A stretch of DNA of 64,000 bases from Streptomyces sp. Q6 (GTDB taxonomy: Bacteria; Actinomycetota; Actinomycetes; Streptomycetales; Streptomycetaceae): positions 1,922,001 to 1,986,000 of the forward strand of contig NZ_CP146022.1 in the NCBI RefSeq assembly GCF_036967205.1. Reading direction: 5' to 3'. The translations under genes were made by a program, and so were the position numbers. Within the stretch, counting starts at the first letter, position 1, and every line of letters starts with the position of its first letter. This document shows, one piece after another, positions 1-9,138 of the stretch. The notes under the pieces were generated by a model. The model ran no database searches. It was given only the letters and a program-made list of their open reading frames with translations, and had not been told where the DNA came from.

Positions 1-1452
1 GCGTCCGCGCTCGTCGTGGTGCCCGACGCCGTCGCGGCCGACGCGCCCGTCGCGACGGACGGACCGCTGCTGAGCTACGTCGTCAACGTCGCACCCGGGC
101 ACGGGACTTCGTCGTCCGTGCGGCGGGAGATCGCGGCGGCGGGCGGCAGCGTCGTCATCGCGTACGACAAGATCGGCGTCATCGTCGCCCACTCCAAGAA
201 CCCGGACTTCGGGACGACGATCCGCGGTGCGCGCGGGGTGCGGAGCGCGGGCGCGACCCGTACCGCGCCGCTCGCCGCGTCGGCCACGGACGAGACGGGC
301 ACGACGCAGGCGCTGACCGGCGCGCAGGTCGCGAAGGCCGGTGCGCGGGCCGCCGCGACGCAGGAGCCGCTGGAGCCCAACCAGTGGGACATGCGGCTGA
401 TCGGCGCCGACAGGGCGAACGCGATCGAGGACGGCAGCCGCACCGTGACGGTCGGTGTCATCGACACCGGCGTCGACGACACCCACCCCGACCTCGCGCC
501 GAACTTCTCCGCCTCCCAGTCCGCGAACTGCGTGGGCGGCAAGCCGGACGCGTCGTTCGGCGCGTGGCGCCCGTACGAGGCCGCCGCCGACCACGGGACA
601 CACGTGGCGGGCACGATCGCCGCCGCCCGCAACGGGGTCGGCGTCGCGGGTGTCGCGCCGGGCGTGAAGGTCGCCGCGATCAAGGTGGCCGACCCGGGCA
701 CGCAGCTCTTCTACACGGAGTCCGTGGTCTGCGGGTTCGTGTGGGCCGCCGACCACGGCATCGACATCACCAACAACAGCTACTACTCCGACCCCTGGTA
801 CATGAACTGCGTGACCGACGCCGATCAGAAGGCTCTGGTCGACTCGATCTCGCGGGCCATCCGCTACGCGCGGGACAAGGGCGTCACGAGCGTGGCGAGC
901 GCCCACAACTTCAACGACGACCTGGCGTCGGACTCGGTGACCGACACGTCGAGTCCGGACGACGGCACTCCTGTCGAGCGCACCGTCGACCCGTCCGAGT
1001 GCCCGATCGCCCCGGAGATGCTGCCGGGGATCGTGACGGTGTCGTCGGTGGGTGTCACCAAGGAGAAGGCGTACTACTCCAACTACGGCAACGGCGTCAT
1101 CGACGTCTCCGCGCCGGGTGGGGACGGCCGCAAGCCGGCCGACACCCCGGACAGGAACGGCCGTGTCCTGTCGACGCTGCCGGGCGGCGGCTGGGGCTAC
1201 AAGCAGGGCACGTCGATGGCGGCCCCGCACGTGTCCGGCGTGCTCGCGCTGCTCAAGTCCACGCATCCGAAGGCGACTCCGGGCCAGTTGGAGTCGCTCC
1301 TGAAGAAGCAGGCCGACGAGCAGGCGTGCCCGAGCGACCCGTACGACAGTGACGGCGACGGTGTCGTCGACGCGGTCTGCGAGGGCGTCGCGCAGCACAA
1401 CGGCTTCTACGGCCACGGAATCGTCGACGCGCTCAAGGCCGTCACGAAGTAG
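1..1452 (+). CDS. S8 family serine peptidase (subtilase), 5' end outside window
   Basis: Secreted subtilisin-like protease. The frame is open from base 1 and reads ASALVVVPDAVAADAP, which aligns with residues just before the mature part of the downstream paralog, so the start and signal peptide lie left of the window and an internal GTG at 16 is not the true start. Catalytic triad is visible: Asp in DTGVDDTHPD, His in HGTHVAGT, Ser in GTSMAAPHVSG. The oxyanion Asn region reads ASAHN where the paralog has AAAGN, an unusual change. The stop lies inside a 15-bp tandem repeat. About 70% similar to its neighbour by eye, so a tandem duplication. Confidence 0.93.
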   Translation, partial: ASALVVVPDAVAADAPVATDGPLLSYVVNVAPGHGTSSSVRREIAAAGGSVVIAYDKIGVIVAHSKNPDFGTTIRGARGVRSAGATRTAPLAASATDETGTTQALTGAQVAKAGARAAATQEPLEPNQWDMRLIGADRANAIEDGSRTVTVGVIDTGVDDTHPDLAPNFSASQSANCVGGKPDASFGAWRPYEAAADHGTHVAGTIAAARNGVGVAGVAPGVKVAAIKVADPGTQLFYTESVVCGFVWAADHGIDITNNSYYSDPWYMNCVTDADQKALVDSISRAIRYARDKGVTSVASAHNFNDDLASDSVTDTSSPDDGTPVERTVDPSECPIAPEMLPGIVTVSSVGVTKEKAYYSNYGNGVIDVSAPGGDGRKPADTPDRNGRVLSTLPGGGWGYKQGTSMAAPHVSGVLALLKSTHPKATPGQLESLLKKQADEQACPSDPYDSDGDGVVDAVCEGVAQHNGFYGHGIVDALKAVTK

Positions 1453-1500
1453 CTCGTCACGGAGTAGCTCGTCATGGAGTAGCTCGTCACGACGTAAGGG
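1441..1500. repeat. 15-bp tandem repeat, four units, over the stop codon
   Basis: Four back-to-back 15-bp units (1441-1455, 1456-1470, 1471-1485, 1486-1500) of consensus GTCACGGAGTAGCTC. Unit 1 contains the last codons and stop of the first subtilase (Val-Thr-Lys-stop). Units 2 and 3 repeat a Val-Thr/Met-Glu-stop in the same frame. Unit 4 diverges into the leader of the next subtilase. Because the unit length is a multiple of three, each repeat adds another in-frame stop. Confidence 0.9.
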
Positions 1501-1512
1501 ATTCCATCACCC

Positions 1513-3018
1513 ATGAAATCGCGTCTCATACGGACCCTGGCGCTTCCGGCGGGGCTCGCCACGGCGGCGGCGCTCGCCGTCGTCCCGAACGCGGTGGCCT
1601 CGCAGGCACCGGTCGCCGCGGACGGGCCGCGGCTCAGCTATGTCGTCAACGTCCGCCCGGGGCACGGCGGTTCCGCCTCCGTGCGACAGGCCATCGCGGC
1701 GGCCGGCGGTTCCGTCGTCATCACGTACGACTCGATCGGTGTCGTCGTCGTCCACTCGAAGAACCCGGACTTCGCACGCACGGTCCGGGCCGCGCGGGGC
1801 ATCGAGTCGGCCGGTGCCACGCGCACCGCGCCGCTGGCCGCGCAGTCCAGTGACGACCTCGCCACCGAGCAGGTGCTGACGGCCGACGAGGTCAAGAAGG
1901 CCGCCGCAACGGCGAGTTCGGGCCAGGACCCGCTGGAGCCCCTGCAGTGGGACCTGCCCGCCATCAACGCGGACCAGGCGCACCAGAAGTCGCTGGGCAG
2001 CCCGCGGGTCACCGTCGGCGTGCTCGACTCGGGCGTCGACGACACCCACCCGGACATCGCGCCGAACTTCGACAAGGAGGCGTCGGCCAACTGTCTGGGC
2101 GGCGTCCCCGTGCAGAAGGACCACGCGTGGCGTCCGGTGGCGGGCGAGTCCAACCACGGCATGCACGTGGCGGGCACGATCGCCGCCGCGAAGAACGGCG
2201 TCGGCGTCACCGGCGTCGCGCCGGGCGTGAAGGTCGCGAGCCTGAAGGTGGCCGAGCCGGCCACCGGCATGTACTACACGGAAGCCGTGGTCTGCGGCTT
2301 CATGTGGGCGGCCGACCACGGCGTCGATGTCACCAACTCCAGCTACTACACCGACCCTTGGCTTTTCAACTGCACGACGGACGCCGACCAGAAGGCGCTC
2401 GTCACGGCCGTCACGCGGGCCACGCGGTACGCCGAGCACAAGGGCGCGGTGAACGTGGCGGCGGCGGGCAACGCGGCGACGGACCTCGCGCAGGACCAGA
2501 TCGTCGACGACACGTCGCCCGACGACACCACTCCGGTGCCGCGGACGATCGACACGAAGGACTGCTTCGACATCCCGTCGCAGCTTCCGGGTGTCGTCAC
2601 CGTCTCGGCGACGGGCGCCAAGGGCATCAAGGCGTCGTACTCGAACTGGGGCAAGAACGTCGTCGACATCGCGGCGCCGGGCGGCGACAGCACCAAGTAC
2701 CAGACGCCCGCTCCCCCGGCGGTCGACGGCCGGATCCTGTCGACCCTGCCGGGCGGCGCGTACGGCTACAAGGCCGGTACGTCGATGGCGTCGCCGCATG
2801 TCGCGGGCGTCGCCGCGCTCATCAAGTCGACGCACCCGCGCGCCTCGGCGGCGCAGGTGAAGGCCCTTCTGTACGGGGAGGCCGACGCGACCGCGTGCAC
2901 CGACCCGTACGACATCGACGGCGACGGTACGGTCGACGCGGTGTGCGAGGGAAGCAAGAACAGGAACAGCTTCTACGGTGCCGGTACGGCGGACGCGCTG
3001 GACGCCGTGACCAAGTAG
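1513..3018 (+). CDS. S8 family serine peptidase (subtilase), secreted
   Basis: Full-length secreted subtilase of 501 residues. The N-terminus MKSRLIRTLALPAGLATAAA is a Sec-type signal peptide with a likely cleavage site near ANA/VASQA. A propeptide-like stretch follows to about residue 130, then the catalytic domain: Asp in DSGVDDTHPD, His in HGMHVAGT, oxyanion Asn in AAAGN, nucleophile Ser in GTSMASPHVAG. The ATG is 12 bases after the 15-bp repeat; AAGGGATT (about 1496-1503) can serve as ribosome binding site. Tandem paralog of the gene ending at 1452; substrate unknown. Confidence 0.95.
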   Translation: MKSRLIRTLALPAGLATAAALAVVPNAVASQAPVAADGPRLSYVVNVRPGHGGSASVRQAIAAAGGSVVITYDSIGVVVVHSKNPDFARTVRAARGIESAGATRTAPLAAQSSDDLATEQVLTADEVKKAAATASSGQDPLEPLQWDLPAINADQAHQKSLGSPRVTVGVLDSGVDDTHPDIAPNFDKEASANCLGGVPVQKDHAWRPVAGESNHGMHVAGTIAAAKNGVGVTGVAPGVKVASLKVAEPATGMYYTEAVVCGFMWAADHGVDVTNSSYYTDPWLFNCTTDADQKALVTAVTRATRYAEHKGAVNVAAAGNAATDLAQDQIVDDTSPDDTTPVPRTIDTKDCFDIPSQLPGVVTVSATGAKGIKASYSNWGKNVVDIAAPGGDSTKYQTPAPPAVDGRILSTLPGGAYGYKAGTSMASPHVAGVAALIKSTHPRASAAQVKALLYGEADATACTDPYDIDGDGTVDAVCEGSKNRNSFYGAGTADALDAVTK

Positions 3019-3027
3019 GGGCGATCC

Positions 3028-3063
3028 GGTGGGTGCGGGGTCCGGCCGGATCCCGCACCCACC
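3028..3063 (+). terminator. Hairpin terminator after the subtilase pair
   Basis: Perfect 12-bp inverted repeat GGTGGGTGCGGG (3028-3039) and CCCGCACCCACC (3052-3063) with a 12-base loop that is itself self-complementary, ten bases after the stop at 3018. There is no U-run, as is usual in Streptomyces. Confidence 0.7.
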
Positions 3064-3082
3064 GCTCCTGGATAGTTCTCGT

Positions 3083-4441
3083 ATGACCTACGCAGTCGAC
3101 ACCTCAGTCGCCTGGGACGCGCTGGGCGGCGACCCGGCCCTGCTGTCCCGCATCTCGCACCTCACGCGCGCGGGCGCGCTGCCCGCCCGCCTCCCCGTAC
3201 GCGCGCTGGCCGGCGCCTGCGTCGGTGCCTGCTCGCTCGCGGCGGCGGAATTCGCCGCCACGCGCGCGGGGCGGCCCGTCGACGACATACAGGTGCGGGT
3301 CGACGACGGCGCGGTGGCGACCTCCTTCATCAGCGAGCGGCATCTGCTCATCGACGGGCGCGCGCCGGTCAACTTCGCGCCCCTGTCGCGCTTCTGGCAC
3401 ACCAAGGAGGGCCGGCTGCGCACCCACGCCAACTACCCGCACCACCGCGCGCGGCTGTGCGCGGCGCTCGGCGTCGCCGAGGACGCCACGGTCGACGAGG
3501 TGGCGGCGCTGCTCGCCGGACGGTCGGCGTACGAGGTCGAGGAGAGCGTGTACGCGGCCGGGGGCCTGGCCGTCGCGCTGCGCACGCCCGAGGAGTGGGC
3601 GGCCCATCCGCAGGGCGCCGCGGTGGCGGCCCGTCCGCTGCTGACCCGGGAGCGGGTCGACGAGGCGCCGCCGCGCCCGGCGGATCGGCCGGTACGGGTC
3701 CTCGACCTCACCCGGGTCATCGCGGGCCCGGTCGCGACGCGCACGCTGGCGCTGCTCGGGGCGGACGTGCTGCGGGTGGACGCGCCGCAGCTGCGGGAAG
3801 ACCCGGACGCGCACGCCGACACCGGTTTCGGGAAGCGCTCGACGCGGCTCGACCTGGGCGACGGAGCGGACCGGCGCACGTTCGACGAGTTGCTGTCCGG
3901 CGCCGATGTGGTGGTCACGGGGTACCGCCCCGGCGCGCTCGACCGGTTCGGGCTCGACGCCGAGACGCTCGTGGAGCGGCGTCCCGGGCTCGTGGTGGCG
4001 TCGCTGTCGGCGTGGGGCGCGTACGGGCCGTGGGGCGGGCGGCGCGGCTTCGACAGCCTCGTCCAGGTGGCGACGGGCATCGCGGCGGTGGAGGGTTCGC
4101 CCGACGCTCCGGGCGCGCTGCCGGCGCAGGCGCTCGACCACGGCACGGGGTATCTGATCGCGGCGGGGGTGCTGCGCTCGCTCACCGAGCAGGCGCGGGA
4201 CGGCGGTTCACGGGTGCTGCGGTTCGCGCTCGCGCAGACGGCGCACTGGCTGCTCGGCGGCGAACGGGACGAGCGGGGCGTCCCGGCCGAGGGGCGGGCT
4301 CTCGCCCCCGTGCTCGCGGAGCGCGACAGCCCGGTGGGGCGGCTGCGGTACGCGCCGCCGCCGGTGTCGTTCGCCGGTGGCCCCACCGACTGGGCGCGTC
4401 CGCCGGGGGTCTGGGGAACCGACGTCCCCGCGTGGGTCTGA
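3083..4441 (+). CDS. CaiB/BaiF (family III) CoA transferase
   Basis: A 452-residue family III CoA-transferase-like protein. The second half carries the family core RVLDLTRVIAGPVATRTLALLGADVLRVD (described here by its start, residues about 208-236) followed by GFGKRSTRLDLGD and a region ADVVVTGYRPGALDRFGLD typical of CaiB/BaiF proteins, where the conserved Asp acts as CoA carrier. The N-terminal 200 residues form a less typical domain also seen in actinobacterial CoA-transferase-like proteins. The ATG at 3083 was chosen over an upstream GTG because the upstream part lies inside the terminator hairpin. Acyl substrate unknown. Confidence 0.82.
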   Translation: MTYAVDTSVAWDALGGDPALLSRISHLTRAGALPARLPVRALAGACVGACSLAAAEFAATRAGRPVDDIQVRVDDGAVATSFISERHLLIDGRAPVNFAPLSRFWHTKEGRLRTHANYPHHRARLCAALGVAEDATVDEVAALLAGRSAYEVEESVYAAGGLAVALRTPEEWAAHPQGAAVAARPLLTRERVDEAPPRPADRPVRVLDLTRVIAGPVATRTLALLGADVLRVDAPQLREDPDAHADTGFGKRSTRLDLGDGADRRTFDELLSGADVVVTGYRPGALDRFGLDAETLVERRPGLVVASLSAWGAYGPWGGRRGFDSLVQVATGIAAVEGSPDAPGALPAQALDHGTGYLIAAGVLRSLTEQARDGGSRVLRFALAQTAHWLLGGERDERGVPAEGRALAPVLAERDSPVGRLRYAPPPVSFAGGPTDWARPPGVWGTDVPAWV

Positions 4442-4594
4442 GCGCCTGCCGGCGAACGGGGCCACGCTGAGCGGGTCCGCGAGGTGGGCGGGGAGCGGGG
4501 CTGGGGGCATCAGGCGGGCGAACGTCCGGATCGCTTTGCTCCAGTTGTCCCTGTGCACTTGCCCTGATCTGCCCGCACTGGCGAAGATCCAACC

Positions 4595-5607
4595 GTGAGT
4601 TCGATTCCACCGACCACCGAGATGTCCGTTCCGGCGGACGTGCCCGTGCGCAGACCCGGCGCCGGGCGCGCCGTCGCCGTCGTCGTGCTCGTCGCCGCCG
4701 CGGCCCTGATCCCGATGTTCGGGCCGCGGGCCGCGCTCGACGGCACGGGCGAGGCCTCGGCGCCCGGCGTGGGCGGGATCGCGCTGCTGCGGACCGTGCT
4801 GTTCGCCGCGCTGTGCGTGCAGTTGGGCGAGGTGTTCGCCGGGTTCCTCGCCCGCAAGGTCGACCCGCTGGCCCCCGGCCCCGCCGCTGGTCGCGGTACG
4901 CGCCCTGGGCGGGGTTCGCCGCGGCGCTCGGGCTCGCCTCCGTGGTGGCCTCCGGGAATCTCGTCCCGCACAGCGTCGCGGCCCTGGACATCGGCGGCCT
5001 GTACGGGACGCGCGACGGCACCCTCGCCCTCGTCGAGGTGAACGCGTTCCTGGTGGCGGCCCTGTGCGCCCGTTCGCGCCGTCCGGGCACCGCGGTGCTG
5101 CCGCTGGCCGCCGTGGTGGTCGCGGAGGCGCTGCGGGCCCACCCGCCGGTCGAGGACACCCCGCTCGTCGGCTCCGGACTCACCCTGGTCCATCTGACGA
5201 GCGCCGCCCTGTGGGTGGGCGGGCTCCTGTACGTCCTGCGCACCACGCACGCGTGGCGGACGCGCGCCCCCGAGGCCGGCACGGGGCTGCTCGGGCTCTA
5301 CGCGCGCGTGGCCGCGCTCCTGCTCGCCGCCATCACGGCGACGGGGGTGTGCAGCACGCTGCGCCGGATGCCGCCGAGCACGGTCGTCGACCAGCTCACG
5401 ACGACGGCGTACGGGCGCACCCTCCTCGCGAAGGTGCTGCTCGTGGTGGTCGTCGCCGGGCTCGCGCTGGTGGCGCGGCTGCGGCTGCGCGGCGCGCGGG
5501 ACCGTACACGGGCGTACGTTCCCGCGCGCGCGGAGGTCGCGGTGCTCGCCGTCGTGGTGGCGGTGTCCGCGGTCCTGACCGCGCTGCCGCTGCCGATCCG
5601 CTGGTGA
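4595..5607 (+). pseudogene. CopD-domain membrane protein, frameshifted (one base lost near 4880)
   Basis: Multi-pass membrane protein resembling the CopD copper-resistance domain. The first frame from GTG 4595 encodes two membrane segments (RAVAVVVLVAAAALIPMFG and LLRTVLFAALCVQLGEVFAG) and breaks after LARKVDPLAPGP. The continuation is in the -1 frame from about 4882 (RRWSRYAPWAGFAAALGLAS) and runs to 5607 with several more membrane segments and the typical TLVHLTSAALWVGGLLYVL and VVDQLTTTAYGRTLLAKV. Restoring one C in the run at 4878-4881 yields a continuous 337-residue protein, a normal length for the family. I judge the break a likely sequencing error. Confidence 0.78.
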
Positions 5608-5626
5608 GCGACCGGTGCGGTCGCTC
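5606..5626. terminator. Bidirectional hairpin between convergent genes
   Basis: Inverted repeat GAGCGACCG (5606-5614), GTG loop (5615-5617), CGGTCGCTC (5618-5626), directly at the end of the CopD-like gene and before the convergent dehydrogenase ending at 5639. Confidence 0.6.
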
Positions 5627-5638
5627 GGCCGATGACGG

Positions 5639-6681
5639 TCAGTTGGTGACGAGGACCTTCAGGGCGGTGCGCTCGTCCATCGCCTTGTAGCCGCCGGGCA
5701 CGCCTTCGATGTCGACCGTCATGTCGAAGACGGGCGACGGGTCGATCGTGCCGTCCAGGACGTCGGGCAGCAGCTCGGGGATGTAGCTGCGGACGGGGGC
5801 GACACCGCCGCGCAGCGCGATGTTCCGGTCGAACATGACGCCCAGGTCGAGGCCGGTGCCGCTGCCGTGCGGAACGCCGACGAAGCCGATGGCGCCGCCG
5901 TCGCGGGTGATGTTCACGGCCGTCTTCATGGACTGCTCGGTGCCGACGGCCTCGATCACGGCGTGCGCGCCCTGGCCGCGGGTGAGTTCGCGGATCGCCT
6001 CGACGGCCGCGTCGCCGCGCTCGGCGACGACGTCCGTGGCGCCGAAGCGCCGCGCGATGTCCGTACGGGCCTGGTGGCGGCCGAGCGCGATGATCCGCTC
6101 GGCGCCGAGCCGCTTGGCCGCGAGGACGCCGCACAGGCCCACCGCGCCGTCCCCCACGACGGCGACCGTGGCCCCTTGCGCACGCCCGCGCCGAGGGCCG
6201 CGTGGTGGCCGGTGCCCATCACGTCGGAGAGCGTCAGGAGGGCGGACAGCAGGTGGTCGTCGGAGGCGGCGTCGGCCGGCAGCTGCACGAGGGTGCCGTC
6301 GGCGTACGGGACGCGCACGGCCTCGCCCTGGCCGCCGTCGTGGCCGACCGCGCCCCAGAAGCCGCCGTGCTCGCACGAGGTGGTCAGGCCCTCGCGGCAG
6401 TAGTCGCACACACCGTCCGACCACATGAACGGCGCGACGACGAGGTCGCCGCGCCGGACGCCGGTCACCTCGGTGCCGGTCTCCTCCACGATGCCGAGGA
6501 ACTCGTGCCCGATCCGCTGGCCCGGCCGGCGCGCCGCCTCGCCCCGGTAGGCCCACAGGTCGCTGCCGCAGATGCACGCGCGCAGGACTCGTACGACCGC
6601 GTCGGTGGGGAGCTGGACGACGGGCTCCGGGACGTCCTCGACCCGCATGTCGAACGGGGCGTGAATGGTGGTGGCGCGCAT
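5639..6681 (-). pseudogene. Zinc-dependent alcohol dehydrogenase, frameshifted (one base lost near 6173)
   Basis: Medium-chain NAD(P)-dependent dehydrogenase. The 5' part from ATG 6681 (strong AAGGA site just upstream) shows the catalytic zinc site CICGSDLWAYRG and GHEFLG and the structural zinc cysteines CDYCREGLTTSCEHGG. It changes frame after ALGAGVRKG. The 3' part supplies the Rossmann fold VAVVGDGAVGLCG and ends PGGYKAMDERTALKVLVTN. One G added to the run at 6172-6175 (CCCC on the plus strand) restores a 347-residue protein of normal length with all metal ligands. Substrate unknown. Confidence 0.85.
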
Positions 6682-6759
6682 ACGGGGTGTTCCTTCGTGC
6701 GGATCAGTGCCGTGCCGATCGGGAGCAGGTCGATGCGGATCGGCACAGGTCGGTGCAGG

Positions 6760-7437
6760 TCAGTGAGGCGTGCGCCGGGTTTCGGCGCGCTCCTCATCAC
6801 GGTACGCCGCTCCGCCCGCGCCGCGCGCATCGAGGACCCCGCGGGCCAGCAGGTACTGCGCCGCCACGTAGGTGAGCATGATCCAGAAGTCCTGCTGCCA
6901 GACTTCCGGCCACTCGGCGACGCCCAGGGCGATGAGCGAGTCCGAGAGCAGGAACAGCGCGCCGCCGATGCCCGCCGTGCGGCCGAGCCGGGACGCGCCG
7001 AACGCCATGGCGGTCAGCAGCACGCTGTACACGGCGACGGGCACCCGCATGTCGGCCGGCAGATCGGGCCAGAGCGCGGCGACGGTGTTGGACAGGACGA
7101 CGACGTACACGATCCCGAGCATCGATCCGCGCGCGCGTGGCGTCCCGTACCGCTTGAAGAGCACGAGGTAGCAGATGTGCCCGGCGGCGAAGCAGCCCAT
7201 CCCGGCGAGGAACGCGGCGTCCTGGTCGAACAGCAGGAGCACGTCGCCGCCCCAGCCCAGGAGCAGCGCGCCGCACAGCGGTCGGGGCCCGCCGCGCGCG
7301 ACGACGTACGCCACGAGGGCGGGCATGAGCAGCGGCTTGAGGACGGTGTGCGCGGTGTCGAGGCCGGCGAGCAGCGCGGCGAGGTCCGCGGCGCACACGG
7401 CGAAGAAGCCGATCCGCAGCGCCTCGGTACGGCTCAC
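6760..7437 (-). CDS. YhhN-family (lysoplasmalogenase-like) membrane protein
   Basis: A 225-residue integral membrane protein with about eight hydrophobic segments. Family marks include LKPLLMPALVAYVV, LLGWGGDVLLLF and GALFLLSDSLIAL, as in YhhN/TMEM86 proteins, some of which cleave the vinyl-ether bond of lysoplasmalogens. GTG 7437 is chosen because it overlaps the stop of the upstream sterol-desaturase gene (GTGA), implying translational coupling. The C-terminus is hydrophilic (YRDEERAETRRTPH). Confidence 0.75.
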   Translation of the reverse strand: MSRTEALRIGFFAVCAADLAALLAGLDTAHTVLKPLLMPALVAYVVARGGPRPLCGALLLGWGGDVLLLFDQDAAFLAGMGCFAAGHICYLVLFKRYGTPRARGSMLGIVYVVVLSNTVAALWPDLPADMRVPVAVYSVLLTAMAFGASRLGRTAGIGGALFLLSDSLIALGVAEWPEVWQQDFWIMLTYVAAQYLLARGVLDARGAGGAAYRDEERAETRRTPH

Positions 7438-8318
7438 GCGGCGCCCTCGGTGACCTTCCGCGGGGCGCTGGGCACGCGTGCGGGCGCGGGCTGCCAGCCG
7501 GGCCCGCGGAAGACCCGTCCGGCCCGCTCGCGCCAACTGTCCGCCGCCTTGAGGTCCCTGGCGATGGCCACGTACTCGTGCGTGGCCACCCGCAGCGGGT
7601 TGTAGGTGCTGATGTTCTTGGTGAGCCCGAACACCGGACGCTCGGCCTCCGCCGTCCACGAGCCGAAGAGGCGGTCCCAGACGATCAGGATCCCCCCGAA
7701 GTTCCGGTCCAGGTAGCCGCCTTGGGAGGCGTGGTGCACGCGGTGGTGGGAGGGCGTGTTGAAGACGTACTCGAAGGGGCGCCACATCCTGTCGATGCGC
7801 TCGGTGTGGATCCAGAACTGGTAGACGAGGTTGGCCGACGAGCAGAACGCGAGCGCCGCCGGGTGCACGCCGCACGCGATGAGCGGCAGGTAGAACGGCC
7901 ACACGGTGAGGCTCGTCCAGGGCTGGCGCAGCGCTGTCGAGAGGTTGAACTTGCGGCTGGAGTGGTGCACCACGTGGCACGCCCACAGGATGCGGATGAC
8001 GTGGTGCCCGCGGTGGGACCAGTAGTAGAAGAAGTCCTGTCCGAGCAGCATCAGCGGGATCGTCCACCACAGGACGGGCACGCGCAGCGGCGTCAGTTCG
8101 TAGACCGCCGTGTAGATGGCGACGATCGGTATCTTCCACAGGAAGTCGAAGACGAGGCTGCCCAGGCCCATGGTGATGCTGGTCGCCGCGTCCTTGGTCG
8201 CGTATCCGGCGGCGTCCTCGTCGGGATGGACGCGGACGCTCACGATCTCGACGACGGTGAGCAGCACGAAGGCGGGGATCGACCACAGCACGACATCGGG
8301 CAGGTTCGGGGACGGCAT
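7434..8318 (-). CDS. Sterol desaturase / fatty acid hydroxylase family protein
   Basis: A 294-residue membrane di-iron oxygenase-type protein. The three His clusters of the superfamily are present in order: HRGHH (about residue 102), HVVHHSS (about 117) and HHRVHH (about 193). Four hydrophobic segments surround them. It probably inserts a hydroxyl or double bond into a lipid substrate at the membrane. Forms a two-gene unit with the overlapping YhhN-like gene, hinting at lipid modification; the real substrate is not deducible. Confidence 0.85.
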   Translation of the reverse strand: MPSPNLPDVVLWSIPAFVLLTVVEIVSVRVHPDEDAAGYATKDAATSITMGLGSLVFDFLWKIPIVAIYTAVYELTPLRVPVLWWTIPLMLLGQDFFYYWSHRGHHVIRILWACHVVHHSSRKFNLSTALRQPWTSLTVWPFYLPLIACGVHPAALAFCSSANLVYQFWIHTERIDRMWRPFEYVFNTPSHHRVHHASQGGYLDRNFGGILIVWDRLFGSWTAEAERPVFGLTKNISTYNPLRVATHEYVAIARDLKAADSWRERAGRVFRGPGWQPAPARVPSAPRKVTEGAA

Positions 8319-8390
8319 GCGTGCACCGTAAAGGCCCGGACCGAGCCTCGGCTAGAGGTGGTTACTGACAAGTATTACCCGCGGTAGGGG

Positions 8391-9113
8391 TCAGACTCCG
8401 GCGGCTCCCAACAAAGATCCCGCCGCGTAGGTGACCGCCATCGCCAGCGCTCCGCCGCCCACGTTGCGCCACACGGCGGGCCGGGGCTCGGCGCTGCCCG
8501 TGCGGGCGCTGAACCAGCCCGTGATCGCGAGGCCCGCCAGGACCGAGACGACCGTGACGGGCAGCCGCAGGCCCGAGGGCGGCAGCACGATGGCGAGCAG
8601 CGGGAGCAGGGCGCCCGCGGTGAACGCGAGGAAGCTGGCCCACGCCGCGTGCCAGGGGTTCGTGAGGTCGTCGGGGTCGATACCGAGCTCCACGCGCGCG
8701 TGGGCGGCCAGCGCGTCCCGCGCGGTGAGCTGTTCGGCGGCCTCACGGGCCACCTCGCGGCTGAGCCCGCGCTCCTCCAGCAGGCCGGTCAGCTCGTCGA
8801 GTTCGGCTTCCGGCCGCTCCTTCAGCTCGCGTCGCTCCATGGCGATCGCGGCCTCCTCCGAGTCCCGCTGCGTGGACACGGAGACGTACTCGCCGACGGC
8901 CATCGACATGGATCCGGCGAAGAGGCCGGCGAGCCCCGCCGTGAGCAGCGCGGAGCGGTCGTCGGTGGCCCCGGCCACGCCGACGACGAGGCCCGCGGTG
9001 GAGACCACGCCGTCGTTGGCGCCGAGCACGGCGGCGCGCAGCCAGTTGAGCCGTGAGCCGAGCGCGCCGCCGTGGGCCTCGTCATGCGTGGGTGGTGTCC
9101 CGGATTCCGTCAC
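8391..9113 (-). CDS. VIT1/CCC1-family metal transporter
   Basis: A 240-residue protein of the vacuolar iron transporter family. The first segment contains the family signature ANDGVVSTAGLVVGVAGA and AGLFAGSMSMAVGEYVSVSTQRDSE. A charged cytoplasmic region (about residues 90-145, Glu-rich and able to bind metal in relatives) is followed by three C-terminal membrane segments. Likely exports or stores Fe(II)/Mn(II). Starts at GTG 9113; 25 bases separate it from the end of the amidohydrolase gene upstream. Confidence 0.88.
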   Translation of the reverse strand: MTESGTPPTHDEAHGGALGSRLNWLRAAVLGANDGVVSTAGLVVGVAGATDDRSALLTAGLAGLFAGSMSMAVGEYVSVSTQRDSEEAAIAMERRELKERPEAELDELTGLLEERGLSREVAREAAEQLTARDALAAHARVELGIDPDDLTNPWHAAWASFLAFTAGALLPLLAIVLPPSGLRLPVTVVSVLAGLAITGWFSARTGSAEPRPAVWRNVGGGALAMAVTYAAGSLLGAAGV

Positions 9114-9138
9114 GGACCGAGGATGGCACCCCGCACCG

